Source: Saprospiraceae bacterium
GTDB lineage: Bacteria; Bacteroidota; Bacteroidia; Chitinophagales; Saprospiraceae
Length of the DNA: 56,168 nucleotides
NCBI GenBank assembly: GCA_020631405.1
Contig: JAHDHH010000023.1
Span: 1 to 56,168, forward strand
Direction of reading: 5' to 3'
Below, piece by piece: positions 35,256 to 45,128 of the stretch. Made by a program: the position numbers and the translations under genes. The notes beneath the pieces were generated by a model. That model worked only from the letters and a program-made list of their open reading frames with translations. It was not told the origin of the DNA and made no database searches. Each line of letters begins with the position of its first letter. Positions within the stretch are counted from its first letter, which is position 1.

Positions 35256-36359
35256 CTAATTTAAATTGTTTGATATTATTCCACCACCAAGGACATGATC
35301 TCCTTCATAAAATACAGCAGATTGTCCTGGAGCTATCCCTCGGACATCAGCTTGAAAACTTACTGCTACCGATTGATCTGTCAGTGCTTGGATTGTACTC
35401 ATGGTACCATTATCATTATATCTCACCATGGTAAGAATGTCTTCTGCATTAGGTATCGTTGGATACTTCATACTATTGACATCAATCACATGCATTGAAT
35501 TCTTTAATAGATCTTTCACATCACCTAATACTACAGTATTGGTCTCTGGCTTGATTTCAATGACGTATTTCGGTTCGCCAAAGGCCATTCCTAAGCCCTT
35601 ACGCTGCCCAATGGTGAAAAATGGATATCCTATATGTTTGCCAATTTTATTCCCACTTACATCAACGAAATCCCCATTTTCGACTTGTTGAGAAAGTTCA
35701 GGTTTCCTAGCCTTAAGAAATTCTCTATAATCATTGCCAGGGACAAAACAGATCTCGTAGCTATCAGCCTTCTTAGATAGACTCTCATAACCCCACGAGT
35801 AGGCAAGATCTCTAATAGCCGACTTATTATAACTACCTATCGGAAACTTAGTCCTTGCCATACATTCCTGGCTCAACCCCCATAGTACATAGCTTTGGTC
35901 TTTTGTTTCGTCAAGACCCTTGGATATAAAATACCTCTCGTCTTGATACTCAATATTTGCATAATGCCCTGTCGCGATATACTCACAATCCAACATATCA
36001 GCTCTCTTCAACAAAGCATTCCACTTAATATGTGTATTACAAAGTATACAAGGATTAGGGGTTCTACCAGCAATATACTCGTCAACAAAATTGTCGATTA
36101 CATAATCACCAAACTCATCTCTAATATCAATAATAAAATGATGAAAGCCTTTGTCCACTGCTATCTCCCTAGCATCATTGATTGAATCAAGACTACAACA
36201 TCCAGTTTCCTTAGTCTTTACACCACCTGATGTGGCATAGTCCCAAGTTTTCATAGTCACCCCTACTACCTCATAACCTTCATCATGTAGCATCATAGCA
36301 CTGACTGTACTATCTATCCCTCCACTCATTGCCACAAGAATCTTTCCGTGCTTACTCAT
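35256..36359 (-). CDS. mnmA: tRNA-specific 2-thiouridylase
   Basis: A 367-residue ATP-dependent enzyme that thiolates U34 of tRNA Lys, Glu and Gln. The PP-loop AMSGGIDSTVSA is at residues 10-21, and both catalytic cysteines are present: Cys104 (NPCILCN) and Cys204 (EICFVPG). The central tRNA-binding and C-terminal beta-barrel regions are full length. It leads a probable mnmA-lipoprotein-rimM operon. The terminator of the upstream cargo operon ends 43 bp before its start. Confidence 0.95.
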   Translation of the reverse strand: MSKHGKILVAMSGGIDSTVSAMMLHDEGYEVVGVTMKTWDYATSGGVKTKETGCCSLDSINDAREIAVDKGFHHFIIDIRDEFGDYVIDNFVDEYIAGRTPNPCILCNTHIKWNALLKRADMLDCEYIATGHYANIEYQDERYFISKGLDETKDQSYVLWGLSQECMARTKFPIGSYNKSAIRDLAYSWGYESLSKKADSYEICFVPGNDYREFLKARKPELSQQVENGDFVDVSGNKIGKHIGYPFFTIGQRKGLGMAFGEPKYVIEIKPETNTVVLGDVKDLLKNSMHVIDVNSMKYPTIPNAEDILTMVRYNDNGTMSTIQALTDQSVAVSFQADVRGIAPGQSAVFYEGDHVLGGGIISNNLN

Positions 36360-36402
36360 CTTATTTTATATATAGAAACAAATCAATATCTGTATAATGC
36401 AA

Positions 36403-36433
36403 AAGAGGCTGTCAATAGTATTGACAGCCTCTT
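36403..36433 (-). terminator. strong hairpin ending the porP-porE-cargo operon
   Basis: A 13-bp perfect inverted repeat, AAGAGGCTGTCAA (36403-36415) and TTGACAGCCTCTT (36421-36433), with a 5-base loop. It lies 22 bp after the stop of the 1645-residue gene. On the minus strand the stem is followed by TT and then GCATT, giving a modest T content. The stem core is shared with the hairpin at 45244-45278. Confidence 0.8.
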
Positions 36434-36455
36434 CTAAATTTTATTTAACTAGCTA

Positions 36456-39400
36456 TTATCTAATCAAGGTAATATTACCTGTCTTAAGATATTCTGTAGT
36501 TCCATCTCCTGGACATGTCCATCTGACACAGTATCCGTAGACGTCAGGATCTAATTGCTCTCCTTCATAAGTACCATCCCAAGCGTCAGCTAAGTTAGTA
36601 CCCTTATATACTTGCTCTCCCCATCTATTGTAGATCAAGAATTCAACCTCAACTACATCTTTTTCGCTATAAAGTATATACTCATCGTTCGTGTTATCAC
36701 CGTTTGGTGAGAATGTATTAGGAATCCATACATCTTCATCACTACATCCATCCTCAACAACTGTTTCAACTGTTACAGTTACCATAGCTGTAGAAGTACA
36801 ACCTGCCTCTGTAGTACAAGTTACAGTGTATGTTGTAGTAACATCTGGTGTTACTACAATATCAGCACCTTCACCCACAACATTACCATTCTCATCTGTC
36901 CATACATAAGTACAAGCAGCATCTGGATTAGCTACAGACAATGTAGACGTCTCACCTTCATCTATAACAGATGGAGAAGCTACTGCATCAACAGATGGAG
37001 CATCACTCACAGTAATAATCACTGAAGCTGTCGCTTCACAACCTTCCGCTGTAGTACATGTCACAGTGTATTCTGTAGTTTGATCAGGACAAACTGTGAT
37101 TCCAGGTGTACCTTCTCCAGTAGACCAAAGTGTAGTCTCACAATCATCACCAACTAAAGCAGTCAGATCAACACACTCTCCTGGACATATTGTTGCTGAT
37201 GTCGGAGTTACTGCTATTGAAGCAATCTCTTGAGTTAATGTAAATGTTTCAGAATCTTCACAACCCATATCCATCACTGTAGCAGTACAAGATACCTCAC
37301 CAACTGGAGTCAATGTAATTGTTGAACCAGTAGCAGTTGAACCATCAGTACATATCCATGTAACAACTAAGTCGTCAGGATCTGTATTAGTTGTCAATAT
37401 CACTTCCTCACCTTCACAGTATACCGAACCTGTAGAAGACTCTATTCCTACCATAAGGTTTATAGGAGTTAATGTGATTGTATTCTCTGCTTGACAACCA
37501 TTCTCAAGTGTAGCAACAACAGTGCATACACCACCTTCAGTTGGTACAAACGCATAAGGGTTGTCCATACTCTTCTCATTTCCAGAAGCATCAAACCATG
37601 TTACTGACATGACACCTTGATCAGAAGAAGCCGTTAATACAACTTCATCACCAGGACAGTACGTAATCTCTGAAACTCCCATTGGGTTATCAGCATCAGC
37701 ATTGATATAAACATCTGAATCTAAAACATTTACTGGTATAATTGACTCAGAATAACATCCGTCTTCATTGTAGAATCTCTTCTTGATAAATCCACTTCCA
37801 GAACCAGTATCACAATATGGCCATACATAAGTGCCACCTTCTACTGTTCCACTTCCTGTAAATACACAATCACTTCCTGACCCAGTTCCTACCCAGTAGC
37901 ACCAAACTTCTGATGCATTAGTTTCATATATAACGTCTAAGCATTCACCTGGACAAACTTCTACTTCATCAACATTTGCTTCAAACTCAGGAGCATCGCT
38001 AAACATTACATCAATCTGAGCACTAAATTCACATCCACCATCAATAGCTGTCGCTGTCACAAAAAATGCTGTATTTTCAGTAACAAGTACTTCTTGACTT
38101 CCTGCTGCAGCATTGTCAAATGCATAGAAAGGGAAAGAAGACCAGCTATAAGTATAACCCTCTAACGCGTCTGGATTAAGTACTACTGATTGACCTTCAC
38201 ACTGTGTGATTGGTGAATTTATTGGATTCAAAGGATCAGGAGTAATTTGTACATTAACTGTTTGAGTTACTGAACAACAATCACCGCTGCCTGCATCAAA
38301 TATCATTTCCATTCCATCTATAGCTTCACCTCCATCTACACCTACTCCAACTACTTCAAACGTTAAAGAAGAATGTGTTCCACTTATCTGAATAGATCCA
38401 GCTGCAGTTCCATTCATTCCGTTAGAACCATCAGTCTCTCTTCCTGGAGCTACGCTACCAAGACTTACATTTGGTTCTCTATAAAATGCATTTCCATTCA
38501 CTATGAATTGTGAGTTTCCTGATAATCTTGAGATACTTGCTCCTGGTGTAGTTAATGTCCACATTGCACTATTCGACACGTATTCTGCTTCACCTTGAGC
38601 TAAATAATTACCACCTAATCTATCGATGTGTATTGTTGGATTTGTCTGAGGACTATCAAAAGTAATGACGAACTCTCTAGTTGAACTATCATCACTTGCT
38701 TGCTCACCGTCATCTGCAGAATCATCCCAATTTAATGTAAATTCCAATGATTGAGCTCCAGCTACACTTGGGTTTGTCCAATAACCATTATTATTAGTGT
38801 TGAAAGCTCCATCTGGAGTAAATGATGTAGCTAATGCACCTGCAGATTCACCTGACATAAATGTCACCCCTGAATCACCATTATAATAAGTATCATCAGA
38901 TACTGATGTCCAAGCTCCACTTAGTCCTCCACAATCAGCTGGAGTAATCTCTACTTCAAGTGTACAGAATGTAGGCATTGTTGCGCCACTTCCTGTCATT
39001 GCAAATGGGAATGACAACATATTACCGTCAATAGTGCCACTACCTGTCATTACACAATCATTAGCTCCACTTCCAGTAAGAGTATAAGTATAATTAGGAT
39101 CAAAAGGTAAGTCAATAGTCTGTCCCTCACAAGCGTATACTGTTTCAGGTAAGTTTGCCTCAGGCAATTCTCCTGCTATCACAACTACTTGAGCAGTGGC
39201 AACACAACCAGAATCAGAAGTAACAGTCACTAACACATCACCACCTCCTTCTCCGACAGTGAATGCCACAGAATTGTCTGTGTCTCCACCTTCTATTGCT
39301 ACATTGCCCATAGTTGACCAAAGCACACCGCTTCCAGCACTATTTGACAAACTTAACATACCGCTATTTCCTTCACAAACAGAGATGCTCTCAGGTAAAG

Positions 39401-41393
39401 TTAGCATCTCAGCCATAATTGTTGTAACAGCTATTTGAGCCATTGTTTCACAACCGATTTCATTTGTTACAGTAGCATATAGGTTTCCACCCATTGCACC
39501 TGTAGAATACGTTACTGTAGAACCATTAGACATAATAGTTACATCGCCGTCAGCAGTCCATTCGATACTTCCTCCTGTAGGAAGATCAACACTTGTACTT
39601 CCATTCTGTCCTTCACACAATGCCACAGTTGCAGGTAAATCTACTTCTGGACCTTCAACAACAGCAACATCCACGCTAGCGCTGCTAGTACATCCGTTAC
39701 TGTAAGTTATTGCTAAATCTATAAGTGTTGATGCATCTACACCAACAACCAATAATGTATTATCAACTATTGTAGTCAATCCAGCTGGATCAGATACTAC
39801 TGATATTCCTTCTGGAAGATCACTAGCTATAGTTCCGCTACCTCCACTACAAACAGAAAGCATTTCTACAACATCAATTTCGTTTGCTACTCCTTCATCA
39901 GAAACAGTAAATGTTCCATCATAAGTACAAGTACCGTTATCTGCTGTATACGTATAAGTTTGCATGCCACTTCCAACTAATACAGTCAAGCTATTGCCAT
40001 CAACTGTAACATTGTCAGGACTAAAAGTTATTGATGTTCCTTCCTCTAGCGTACCAACTGTTGCGACAGTACCTTCACATCCACTTGTATCCTCTATTTC
40101 TAATACAAACTCTTCAGAAGTCACTTCAATTGACTCAGTAATAGAACTTGTACATCCGTTTGCGTTTGTTACCGTATAGACTAATTCAACTGTTCCCTCT
40201 TCTTCAAGAGTCAAAGAACCTTGTGGCTCGGTCACAGTAACAGAAGTACCATCAGGTAATGTGATTACCCATTCGTAAGCAGTTATTTCTGTATCTGAGG
40301 TAGAGTTGTCAGTAAGATCAACCATTATTGGAGCTCCACACTCTGATACATCAACATTGTATCCAGCAGTAGGATCTCCCAATGCGTTCACAGTGACTGT
40401 TTGCATTGTAGTGTCTTGACAAGTACCATCATCTAGGATTAAGGCTAACATATAGCTACCTCCTGTAGCATATGTAACCTGTGGTGTCTCTTCATTTGAA
40501 TCTACGTCACCTGGATAATCAAATATCCATGAGAAAGTAACAGCATCGTTATTTACGTCATATACTGAAGTATTCTCAACATCTACTGCTAATCCATCAC
40601 AATTAGGATTTGGTGTTGCAGTAAAACTAGCTTGAGAACCAAGATTAGCTTCGAATATCATTTCAATACCATCTATTGCACCTAAACCGTCAGGTCCAAC
40701 TCCTGTAACATCAAAAGTCAAAGAAGTCACCAATCCTGTAAACATCAGGGTTCCTGCAGCTGTACCATTCACTCCATCCGATCCGTCACCTTCTCCACCG
40801 ATAGGATTATTAGCACTTCCCAAGTCAACATCTGGCTCTCTATAGAAAGTATTTCCATTAACCACTAATTGATCATTACCTGATACTTTAGTTACTCCAA
40901 CTCCTGCGGTTGTTAATGTCCACATTGAAGAGTTAGAAAAGTAAGGCTGATTAACTCCATCAGCTGCGAAGTTTCCTCCTAATCTATCAATATGTACAAT
41001 AGGATTCATTACTGGCTGACTATATGTGATAGTTACTGTTTTTGTAACAGCATTTACCCCTGCATCTTGAACACCATCAGGAGTGTCATCCCAATTGAAT
41101 GTATATTGTAATGATTGAGCACCCACCAAAGTGTTTGGTGTCCACCATCCCATATCCATGTTGAAAAAGTTGCCATTTGGACTGAAACTAGTTGTATTGG
41201 AACCTGCCATGTCTGGAGATTCGAAAGTAACTGTCGCTAGACCTAAGTTTGACATGTATGTTGTGCCACTACCATTCCAGTCTTGAGAATAGCTAGATGT
41301 GCAAACCTGAGCCTGTACATACTGGGAAGTTAATCCCAATAGGCACAATGCCATGCAGCATACCTTCATATAAATCTTTATCATTGAGTTCAT
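36456..41393 (-). CDS. giant T9SS type B cargo with duplicated 220-residue module and PKD/Ig-like domains
   Basis: A 1645-residue predicted surface protein. Signal peptide about 1-29 (ending VQAQ; the real start may be Met4 or Met9). Residues 32-250 form a beta-rich module that recurs at 825-1035; both copies keep GAQSLxxTxNWDD, HIDRLGGN, SMWTLTT, NxFYREP and NGTAAG. A PKD-like domain (253-337) and many Cys-containing Ig-like domains fill the rest, several with CEGQ or CPGE. Residues 1555-1645 are the type B sorting domain (IPNTFSPNGDNTND, YNRWGEQVY, WDGTYEG, TGNITLIR). It is the last gene after porP/sprF and the porE-like gene, so these are its likely dedicated secretion partners. An adhesin or matrix role is inference. 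Confidence 0.9.
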   Translation of the reverse strand: MNSMIKIYMKVCCMALCLLGLTSQYVQAQVCTSSYSQDWNGSGTTYMSNLGLATVTFESPDMAGSNTTSFSPNGNFFNMDMGWWTPNTLVGAQSLQYTFNWDDTPDGVQDAGVNAVTKTVTITYSQPVMNPIVHIDRLGGNFAADGVNQPYFSNSSMWTLTTAGVGVTKVSGNDQLVVNGNTFYREPDVDLGSANNPIGGEGDGSDGVNGTAAGTLMFTGLVTSLTFDVTGVGPDGLGAIDGIEMIFEANLGSQASFTATPNPNCDGLAVDVENTSVYDVNNDAVTFSWIFDYPGDVDSNEETPQVTYATGGSYMLALILDDGTCQDTTMQTVTVNALGDPTAGYNVDVSECGAPIMVDLTDNSTSDTEITAYEWVITLPDGTSVTVTEPQGSLTLEEEGTVELVYTVTNANGCTSSITESIEVTSEEFVLEIEDTSGCEGTVATVGTLEEGTSITFSPDNVTVDGNSLTVLVGSGMQTYTYTADNGTCTYDGTFTVSDEGVANEIDVVEMLSVCSGGSGTIASDLPEGISVVSDPAGLTTIVDNTLLVVGVDASTLIDLAITYSNGCTSSASVDVAVVEGPEVDLPATVALCEGQNGSTSVDLPTGGSIEWTADGDVTIMSNGSTVTYSTGAMGGNLYATVTNEIGCETMAQIAVTTIMAEMLTLPESISVCEGNSGMLSLSNSAGSGVLWSTMGNVAIEGGDTDNSVAFTVGEGGGDVLVTVTSDSGCVATAQVVVIAGELPEANLPETVYACEGQTIDLPFDPNYTYTLTGSGANDCVMTGSGTIDGNMLSFPFAMTGSGATMPTFCTLEVEITPADCGGLSGAWTSVSDDTYYNGDSGVTFMSGESAGALATSFTPDGAFNTNNNGYWTNPSVAGAQSLEFTLNWDDSADDGEQASDDSSTREFVITFDSPQTNPTIHIDRLGGNYLAQGEAEYVSNSAMWTLTTPGASISRLSGNSQFIVNGNAFYREPNVSLGSVAPGRETDGSNGMNGTAAGSIQISGTHSSLTFEVVGVGVDGGEAIDGMEMIFDAGSGDCCSVTQTVNVQITPDPLNPINSPITQCEGQSVVLNPDALEGYTYSWSSFPFYAFDNAAAGSQEVLVTENTAFFVTATAIDGGCEFSAQIDVMFSDAPEFEANVDEVEVCPGECLDVIYETNASEVWCYWVGTGSGSDCVFTGSGTVEGGTYVWPYCDTGSGSGFIKKRFYNEDGCYSESIIPVNVLDSDVYINADADNPMGVSEITYCPGDEVVLTASSDQGVMSVTWFDASGNEKSMDNPYAFVPTEGGVCTVVATLENGCQAENTITLTPINLMVGIESSTGSVYCEGEEVILTTNTDPDDLVVTWICTDGSTATGSTITLTPVGEVSCTATVMDMGCEDSETFTLTQEIASIAVTPTSATICPGECVDLTALVGDDCETTLWSTGEGTPGITVCPDQTTEYTVTCTTAEGCEATASVIITVSDAPSVDAVASPSVIDEGETSTLSVANPDAACTYVWTDENGNVVGEGADIVVTPDVTTTYTVTCTTEAGCTSTAMVTVTVETVVEDGCSDEDVWIPNTFSPNGDNTNDEYILYSEKDVVEVEFLIYNRWGEQVYKGTNLADAWDGTYEGEQLDPDVYGYCVRWTCPGDGTTEYLKTGNITLIR
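38289..38921 (-). repeat. 220-residue module, copy 2
   Basis: Residues 825-1035 of the same protein. It matches copy 1 along its whole length with HIDRLGG (922-928), FYREP (970-974) and IDGMEMIF (1025-1032). The two copies are about 575 residues apart. Confidence 0.85.
40644..41300 (-). repeat. 220-residue module, copy 1
   Basis: Residues 32-250 of the 1645-residue cargo. Key residues shared with copy 2 are HIDRLGG (134-140), FYREP (183-187) and IDGIEMIF (240-247). I do not recognise a named domain family. Confidence 0.85.
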
Positions 41394-41415
41394 ATGTTTA
41401 CCGTTTATCTTAATT

Positions 41416-43770
41416 CTAGTTATTGAATTTTATTTCGTCAATCTCCACTCTTCTCTCTCTAGAAGCCTCTGGGCTGTAGACAGATTTTCTCTTATTATTA
41501 TAGCTGTCACTGATTCCTTCTGGAGATAATGTCTCTCCAAATGCTCTCTCAGTAAGTTTCAATTGACCATTGTCTAGGTATTGAGCCAATACTCCACCTC
41601 TGTATCTTCTAATTTCATTCTTGACACTCTCTACTCTTCTTTGAGTCAGTGCTTCGTTGTATTGATCTCTAGCTAATGGACTTGCATAACCTCTTAAGAA
41701 GAGATTCGCTGATTGTCCTGATTGCAACATTCCTAACATACACTCAAGGAATCTATTAAGTCTTGAGTAACCACCTGCAACTTCATTATCAAAGAAAGAA
41801 CCAAGCTCTCCTTCAACACTCTCTCTTACTTTACCTCCGAACTTTCCTCCATACTTTCTAATAAACTCAGCTTTCTTGTCATAGTAGTCACCATTGAGCT
41901 CACCATATGCTACAGAAGTAGTTGTTGCTGTAGATCTTGGGTTAGGATAGTCATTATCAAAGTAAAGTCTTACAGGCACCATTGAAGAACAAGGTGGAAC
42001 TGCTTTGTCTAAACAAACCTTCTTATCTAGGACACTTGACAATCCTACTGTACTGAATTCCTGTGTATCAGTGGTATACCCACCTTTACTTGTTACCATT
42101 CTGTAGTCCTTGTCACTCATCAACTCAAAACTGCAACAGTTACTTGCTGCACAAGTCTCTTGAGTTCCATCAGTCTTGTTATATAGTGTAACACTACCAT
42201 TAGCATCATTAGAGCAATCATCAGTATATACACATACATTAAGAATAGCAGGAACTAAGCATAATGTTTCTTCTATGCTCTGCTTTCCTCTCTTCCCAGT
42301 ATATGGTCCTACATTAATACTTGTAGTTGTATAACCTGGCTTACTAGCTGTAATCGTATATGCATTATCGCAATCAAATTCAGTCTTGTAAGTGTTTTTT
42401 ATCTCTTTAGTATCAGTGTATACTACCTCACCAGTTGCGTTGTTCGTAACTGTCAATGTAGTACCCTTGAGATCTTCATCTGCTGAACAATCTCTAACCA
42501 TAGCAAGTAAGTCAACAGTACAAGTTTCAACGATTACTTTATAAAGATCAAAACAACAAGTCTCATATTCATCATCAGAAAACATAGACCCAGGTCTATT
42601 TGATGCCAAATAACCCATTGAGTTATCACTATTTAGAATAAAGTATAAATCATCGTAGCTAGTATTGATTTCAGCTCCAAGGTTCATTACTTCTCCTCCT
42701 TGCTGAACATAAATATCTCTACCACCGAATCCAACTCTTCCATCAGAACTGAAATATAGATCTCCATTATAATTGATGAATGGTGTACCATCGTCACCAG
42801 GAGTATTTACTCCTTCAACTGCTGTTACAGCACCAACTGCATCTCCATCTCCAAGAGTAACCATATAAATGTCTGTTCCACCTTTACCACCTGGTCTGTT
42901 AGACGCAAAGTATAGTGTTCCGTCTGCAGATACTGAAGGTTGAGTACTTGTGTACCCTTCCCCATTGATATCTCCACCTAACTTCATCCCATTTCCAACT
43001 TTTCCATCAACAACATCAGCGACATATAAATCACAAACATTGAAGACATCACAAACTGAATAATACAACTTACTTCCATCTGGAGAAAATGCTGGACTGT
43101 TTGTAGACATACCTTCAACATTGAAAGCAGACTTTGACTTAAGTGCCTTGTTAGACACTGAACCATCCTTCATTATTTTTGAGTAGCCACAAGCTGTATT
43201 GCTCTTAGTTCCAAATCTTAAAGATGAAAAATATAAGTCATCATCTAACAATGCAGGCCCATGCTCAGACTCTCCAGTATTGATTCCACTTAGTACTTTT
43301 TCAATACTGTACTCTTCATTTTCTGCATCTTGCTGCAAAGCCCATTGTGATGACTTCTTTCCGAATTTAGCTAACTTAGTCTTTCCTTTATCTAAATCAC
43401 TGTACTGTGATGTATAAAGATCATAGTAAGTAGACGCTTCATCGTACTTACCTAATGCACTCTTAGCTCTCCCTAGATTGAAGATTGCATCAGGATAATC
43501 GTTGCTTTGAAGACTATCAACAACCATAGCAAAAGCCTTCTCAGCTTTTCCGTATGCTTTTTGCTTCATAGCAGCTTGACCGAATCTATTCCATAAGGAA
43601 GCATCGGATTTACTTGTTTTTAAAGCTTGCATGTAATTCACCAATGCTGAATGGTAGTTCCCATTAGCATAAGATTCATCTGCAATTTTGATATGCTGAT
43701 TAGCTGTTGGCTGTGCAATCAAGGCACTAGCAAAGCAGAACAACATAATTATATATATATACCTATTCAT
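41416..43770 (-). CDS. PorE-like OmpA-family protein (TPR, PD40 propeller, regulatory domain, OmpA)
   Basis: A 784-residue exported protein. Signal peptide about 1-19. Domains in order: TPR region (27-125), WD40-like PD40 propeller (about 165-405, with SPAFSPDGSKLYYS, GTLYFASNRPGGKGGTDIYM and GDLYFSSDGRVGFGGRDIYV), carboxypeptidase-regulatory-like beta sandwiches (about 415-585) and an OmpA domain (about 590-784, with FLRGYASPLA and SRERRVEI). This order is that of PorE of P. gingivalis, a T9SS component that binds peptidoglycan. Several such paralogues occur per genome, so the specific name is left open. It lies 38 bp after porP/sprF and 22 bp before the cargo gene. Confidence 0.88.
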   Translation of the reverse strand: MNRYIYIIMLFCFASALIAQPTANQHIKIADESYANGNYHSALVNYMQALKTSKSDASLWNRFGQAAMKQKAYGKAEKAFAMVVDSLQSNDYPDAIFNLGRAKSALGKYDEASTYYDLYTSQYSDLDKGKTKLAKFGKKSSQWALQQDAENEEYSIEKVLSGINTGESEHGPALLDDDLYFSSLRFGTKSNTACGYSKIMKDGSVSNKALKSKSAFNVEGMSTNSPAFSPDGSKLYYSVCDVFNVCDLYVADVVDGKVGNGMKLGGDINGEGYTSTQPSVSADGTLYFASNRPGGKGGTDIYMVTLGDGDAVGAVTAVEGVNTPGDDGTPFINYNGDLYFSSDGRVGFGGRDIYVQQGGEVMNLGAEINTSYDDLYFILNSDNSMGYLASNRPGSMFSDDEYETCCFDLYKVIVETCTVDLLAMVRDCSADEDLKGTTLTVTNNATGEVVYTDTKEIKNTYKTEFDCDNAYTITASKPGYTTTSINVGPYTGKRGKQSIEETLCLVPAILNVCVYTDDCSNDANGSVTLYNKTDGTQETCAASNCCSFELMSDKDYRMVTSKGGYTTDTQEFSTVGLSSVLDKKVCLDKAVPPCSSMVPVRLYFDNDYPNPRSTATTTSVAYGELNGDYYDKKAEFIRKYGGKFGGKVRESVEGELGSFFDNEVAGGYSRLNRFLECMLGMLQSGQSANLFLRGYASPLARDQYNEALTQRRVESVKNEIRRYRGGVLAQYLDNGQLKLTERAFGETLSPEGISDSYNNKRKSVYSPEASRERRVEIDEIKFNN

Positions 43771-43808
43771 AACTTTAGTATAAGCTTATCGTGTAATAAT
43801 AATTATGA

Positions 43809-44834
43809 TTAATAAATTGGACAAGGTTTACATACCTCTGGAGGTATACAATATACATTGTACATCAAAGACAATTCTGGTCCACCCTTAGCAGCATGAC
43901 TGAACGGTGATGTAGTAACATCAAAATTCAACTCAGCTTTCAAGTTTCCTAACTGCAATCCTATGATTGGATGTATAGATTCCAAACCTAAAGTCCCAGT
44001 TTCACCATTATTAGCAGGGTCTCCATTAATATCTGCCAACCTAGCTCCTATTCCAAGATACAATGCCTTAGAGTAAGAATCTCCTAAGTAAATTTTACCT
44101 TGTGCATTCAACACAACCTCTTGGTAAACTTTTTGAGATGAGTATAGACCATTTAATACTAAGTCTAACTTATCCGCTAAAGGCCAATTGAACATCGCAT
44201 ATAAGTTCAACTTCTGCTCTAACTCAACTATATCGTTAGCAATACTAGCAAATTGAACATCTGGACTGTTTAAATGAAACAACCCAGCACCAAAATCTAG
44301 TGTCTTTCTATAAGTCTTTTGGTATCTTAAATTAACACCACCATTAAGATCAAAGTAAGATGTACTTGTATTGATGCTTTCTGGCGTTTGCACACCACCT
44401 GTCAATTTGATCCAATCAGCATCTGTCCAGTCATATGATCTAGAGACGAATCCTGCATTCAATCCTGGAGTAAGTGACAAGTAATCACTCAATCCAATTG
44501 TGTAAGATGCAAATAGATTAAGACCTGCAGCTTGTAGCTTCAAGTCACCTGCTCTATCAAAATTAACAAGGGCACCTAAATTTAAATGACTTCTCTTCGT
44601 AGAGCATTTGTCAAATTTAAAGTCAGCACCTAAGTCAAATGAATTATAACCAACTGGATTGTTCCATTGGTTTTTAAAATTCAAGTGATATCTCTGATTT
44701 CCATTAAATACACCTGTCAAACCTGGATTCAGATTTAATGGTGAATTAAAGAACTGAGAATAATGTACATCCTGTGCTGACACCCCAAGGGCTAATGCAA
44801 CAAATGTCATTGTGTAGAAAATACGTTTTAGCAT
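43809..44834 (-). CDS. PorP/SprF family T9SS outer-membrane protein
   Basis: A 341-residue outer-membrane barrel. Signal peptide about 1-21 (ending VSAQ), then the family hallmark DVHYSQFFNSPLNLNPGLTG and a series of barrel strands such as RYHLNFKNQWNNPVGYNSFD. The C-terminus has a short Cys cluster (CIPPEVCKPCPIY). In F. johnsoniae SprF is needed to secrete the type B adhesin SprB, and such genes usually adjoin their cargo. Here it heads an operon whose last gene is a type B cargo. The start is ATG 44834 with a -7 element 121 bases upstream. Confidence 0.92.
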   Translation of the reverse strand: MLKRIFYTMTFVALALGVSAQDVHYSQFFNSPLNLNPGLTGVFNGNQRYHLNFKNQWNNPVGYNSFDLGADFKFDKCSTKRSHLNLGALVNFDRAGDLKLQAAGLNLFASYTIGLSDYLSLTPGLNAGFVSRSYDWTDADWIKLTGGVQTPESINTSTSYFDLNGGVNLRYQKTYRKTLDFGAGLFHLNSPDVQFASIANDIVELEQKLNLYAMFNWPLADKLDLVLNGLYSSQKVYQEVVLNAQGKIYLGDSYSKALYLGIGARLADINGDPANNGETGTLGLESIHPIIGLQLGNLKAELNFDVTTSPFSHAAKGGPELSLMYNVYCIPPEVCKPCPIY

Positions 44835-44955
44835 ATCTGTCTATTTAAAATATAATCCGATATATAAATAAGGTACACCAGCTAACGCCGGATATACAAG
44901 ATTGGAATAAATGATTTCGCCTAGCGATTGTGAATGTGGATTCTTGTCGCTGCCA

Positions 44956-44966
44956 CAAATGTACTA
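44956..44966 (-). promoter_or_regulatory. extended -7 element upstream of the porP operon
   Basis: On the minus strand TAGTACATTTG, identical to the element at 13254-13264. It is 121 bases before the porP ATG, implying a long 5' leader if used. No TTG at -33. Confidence 0.38.
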
Positions 44967-45098
44967 AAGAATTGTAATTGTACTCCATGTTTCGATAATA
45001 AATATTGTTAAATTCCATATTGAAAAATATTTGTCACTGATAATGATTGAGTTAGCTACAAAACTCGCTAATATTTAACATTACATTAAAAAAATTAC

Positions 45099-45128
45099 TT
45101 TGAAATCAATTCTGCTTTTATATATTTG
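45099..45128 (+). promoter_or_regulatory. promoter of the tRNA-Gly/tRNA-Leu genes
   Basis: TTTG (45099-45102), an 18-base spacer and TATATTTG (45121-45128) match the Bacteroidota -33/-7 promoter. Transcription should start near 45135, about 25 bases before tRNA-Gly. Confidence 0.65.
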
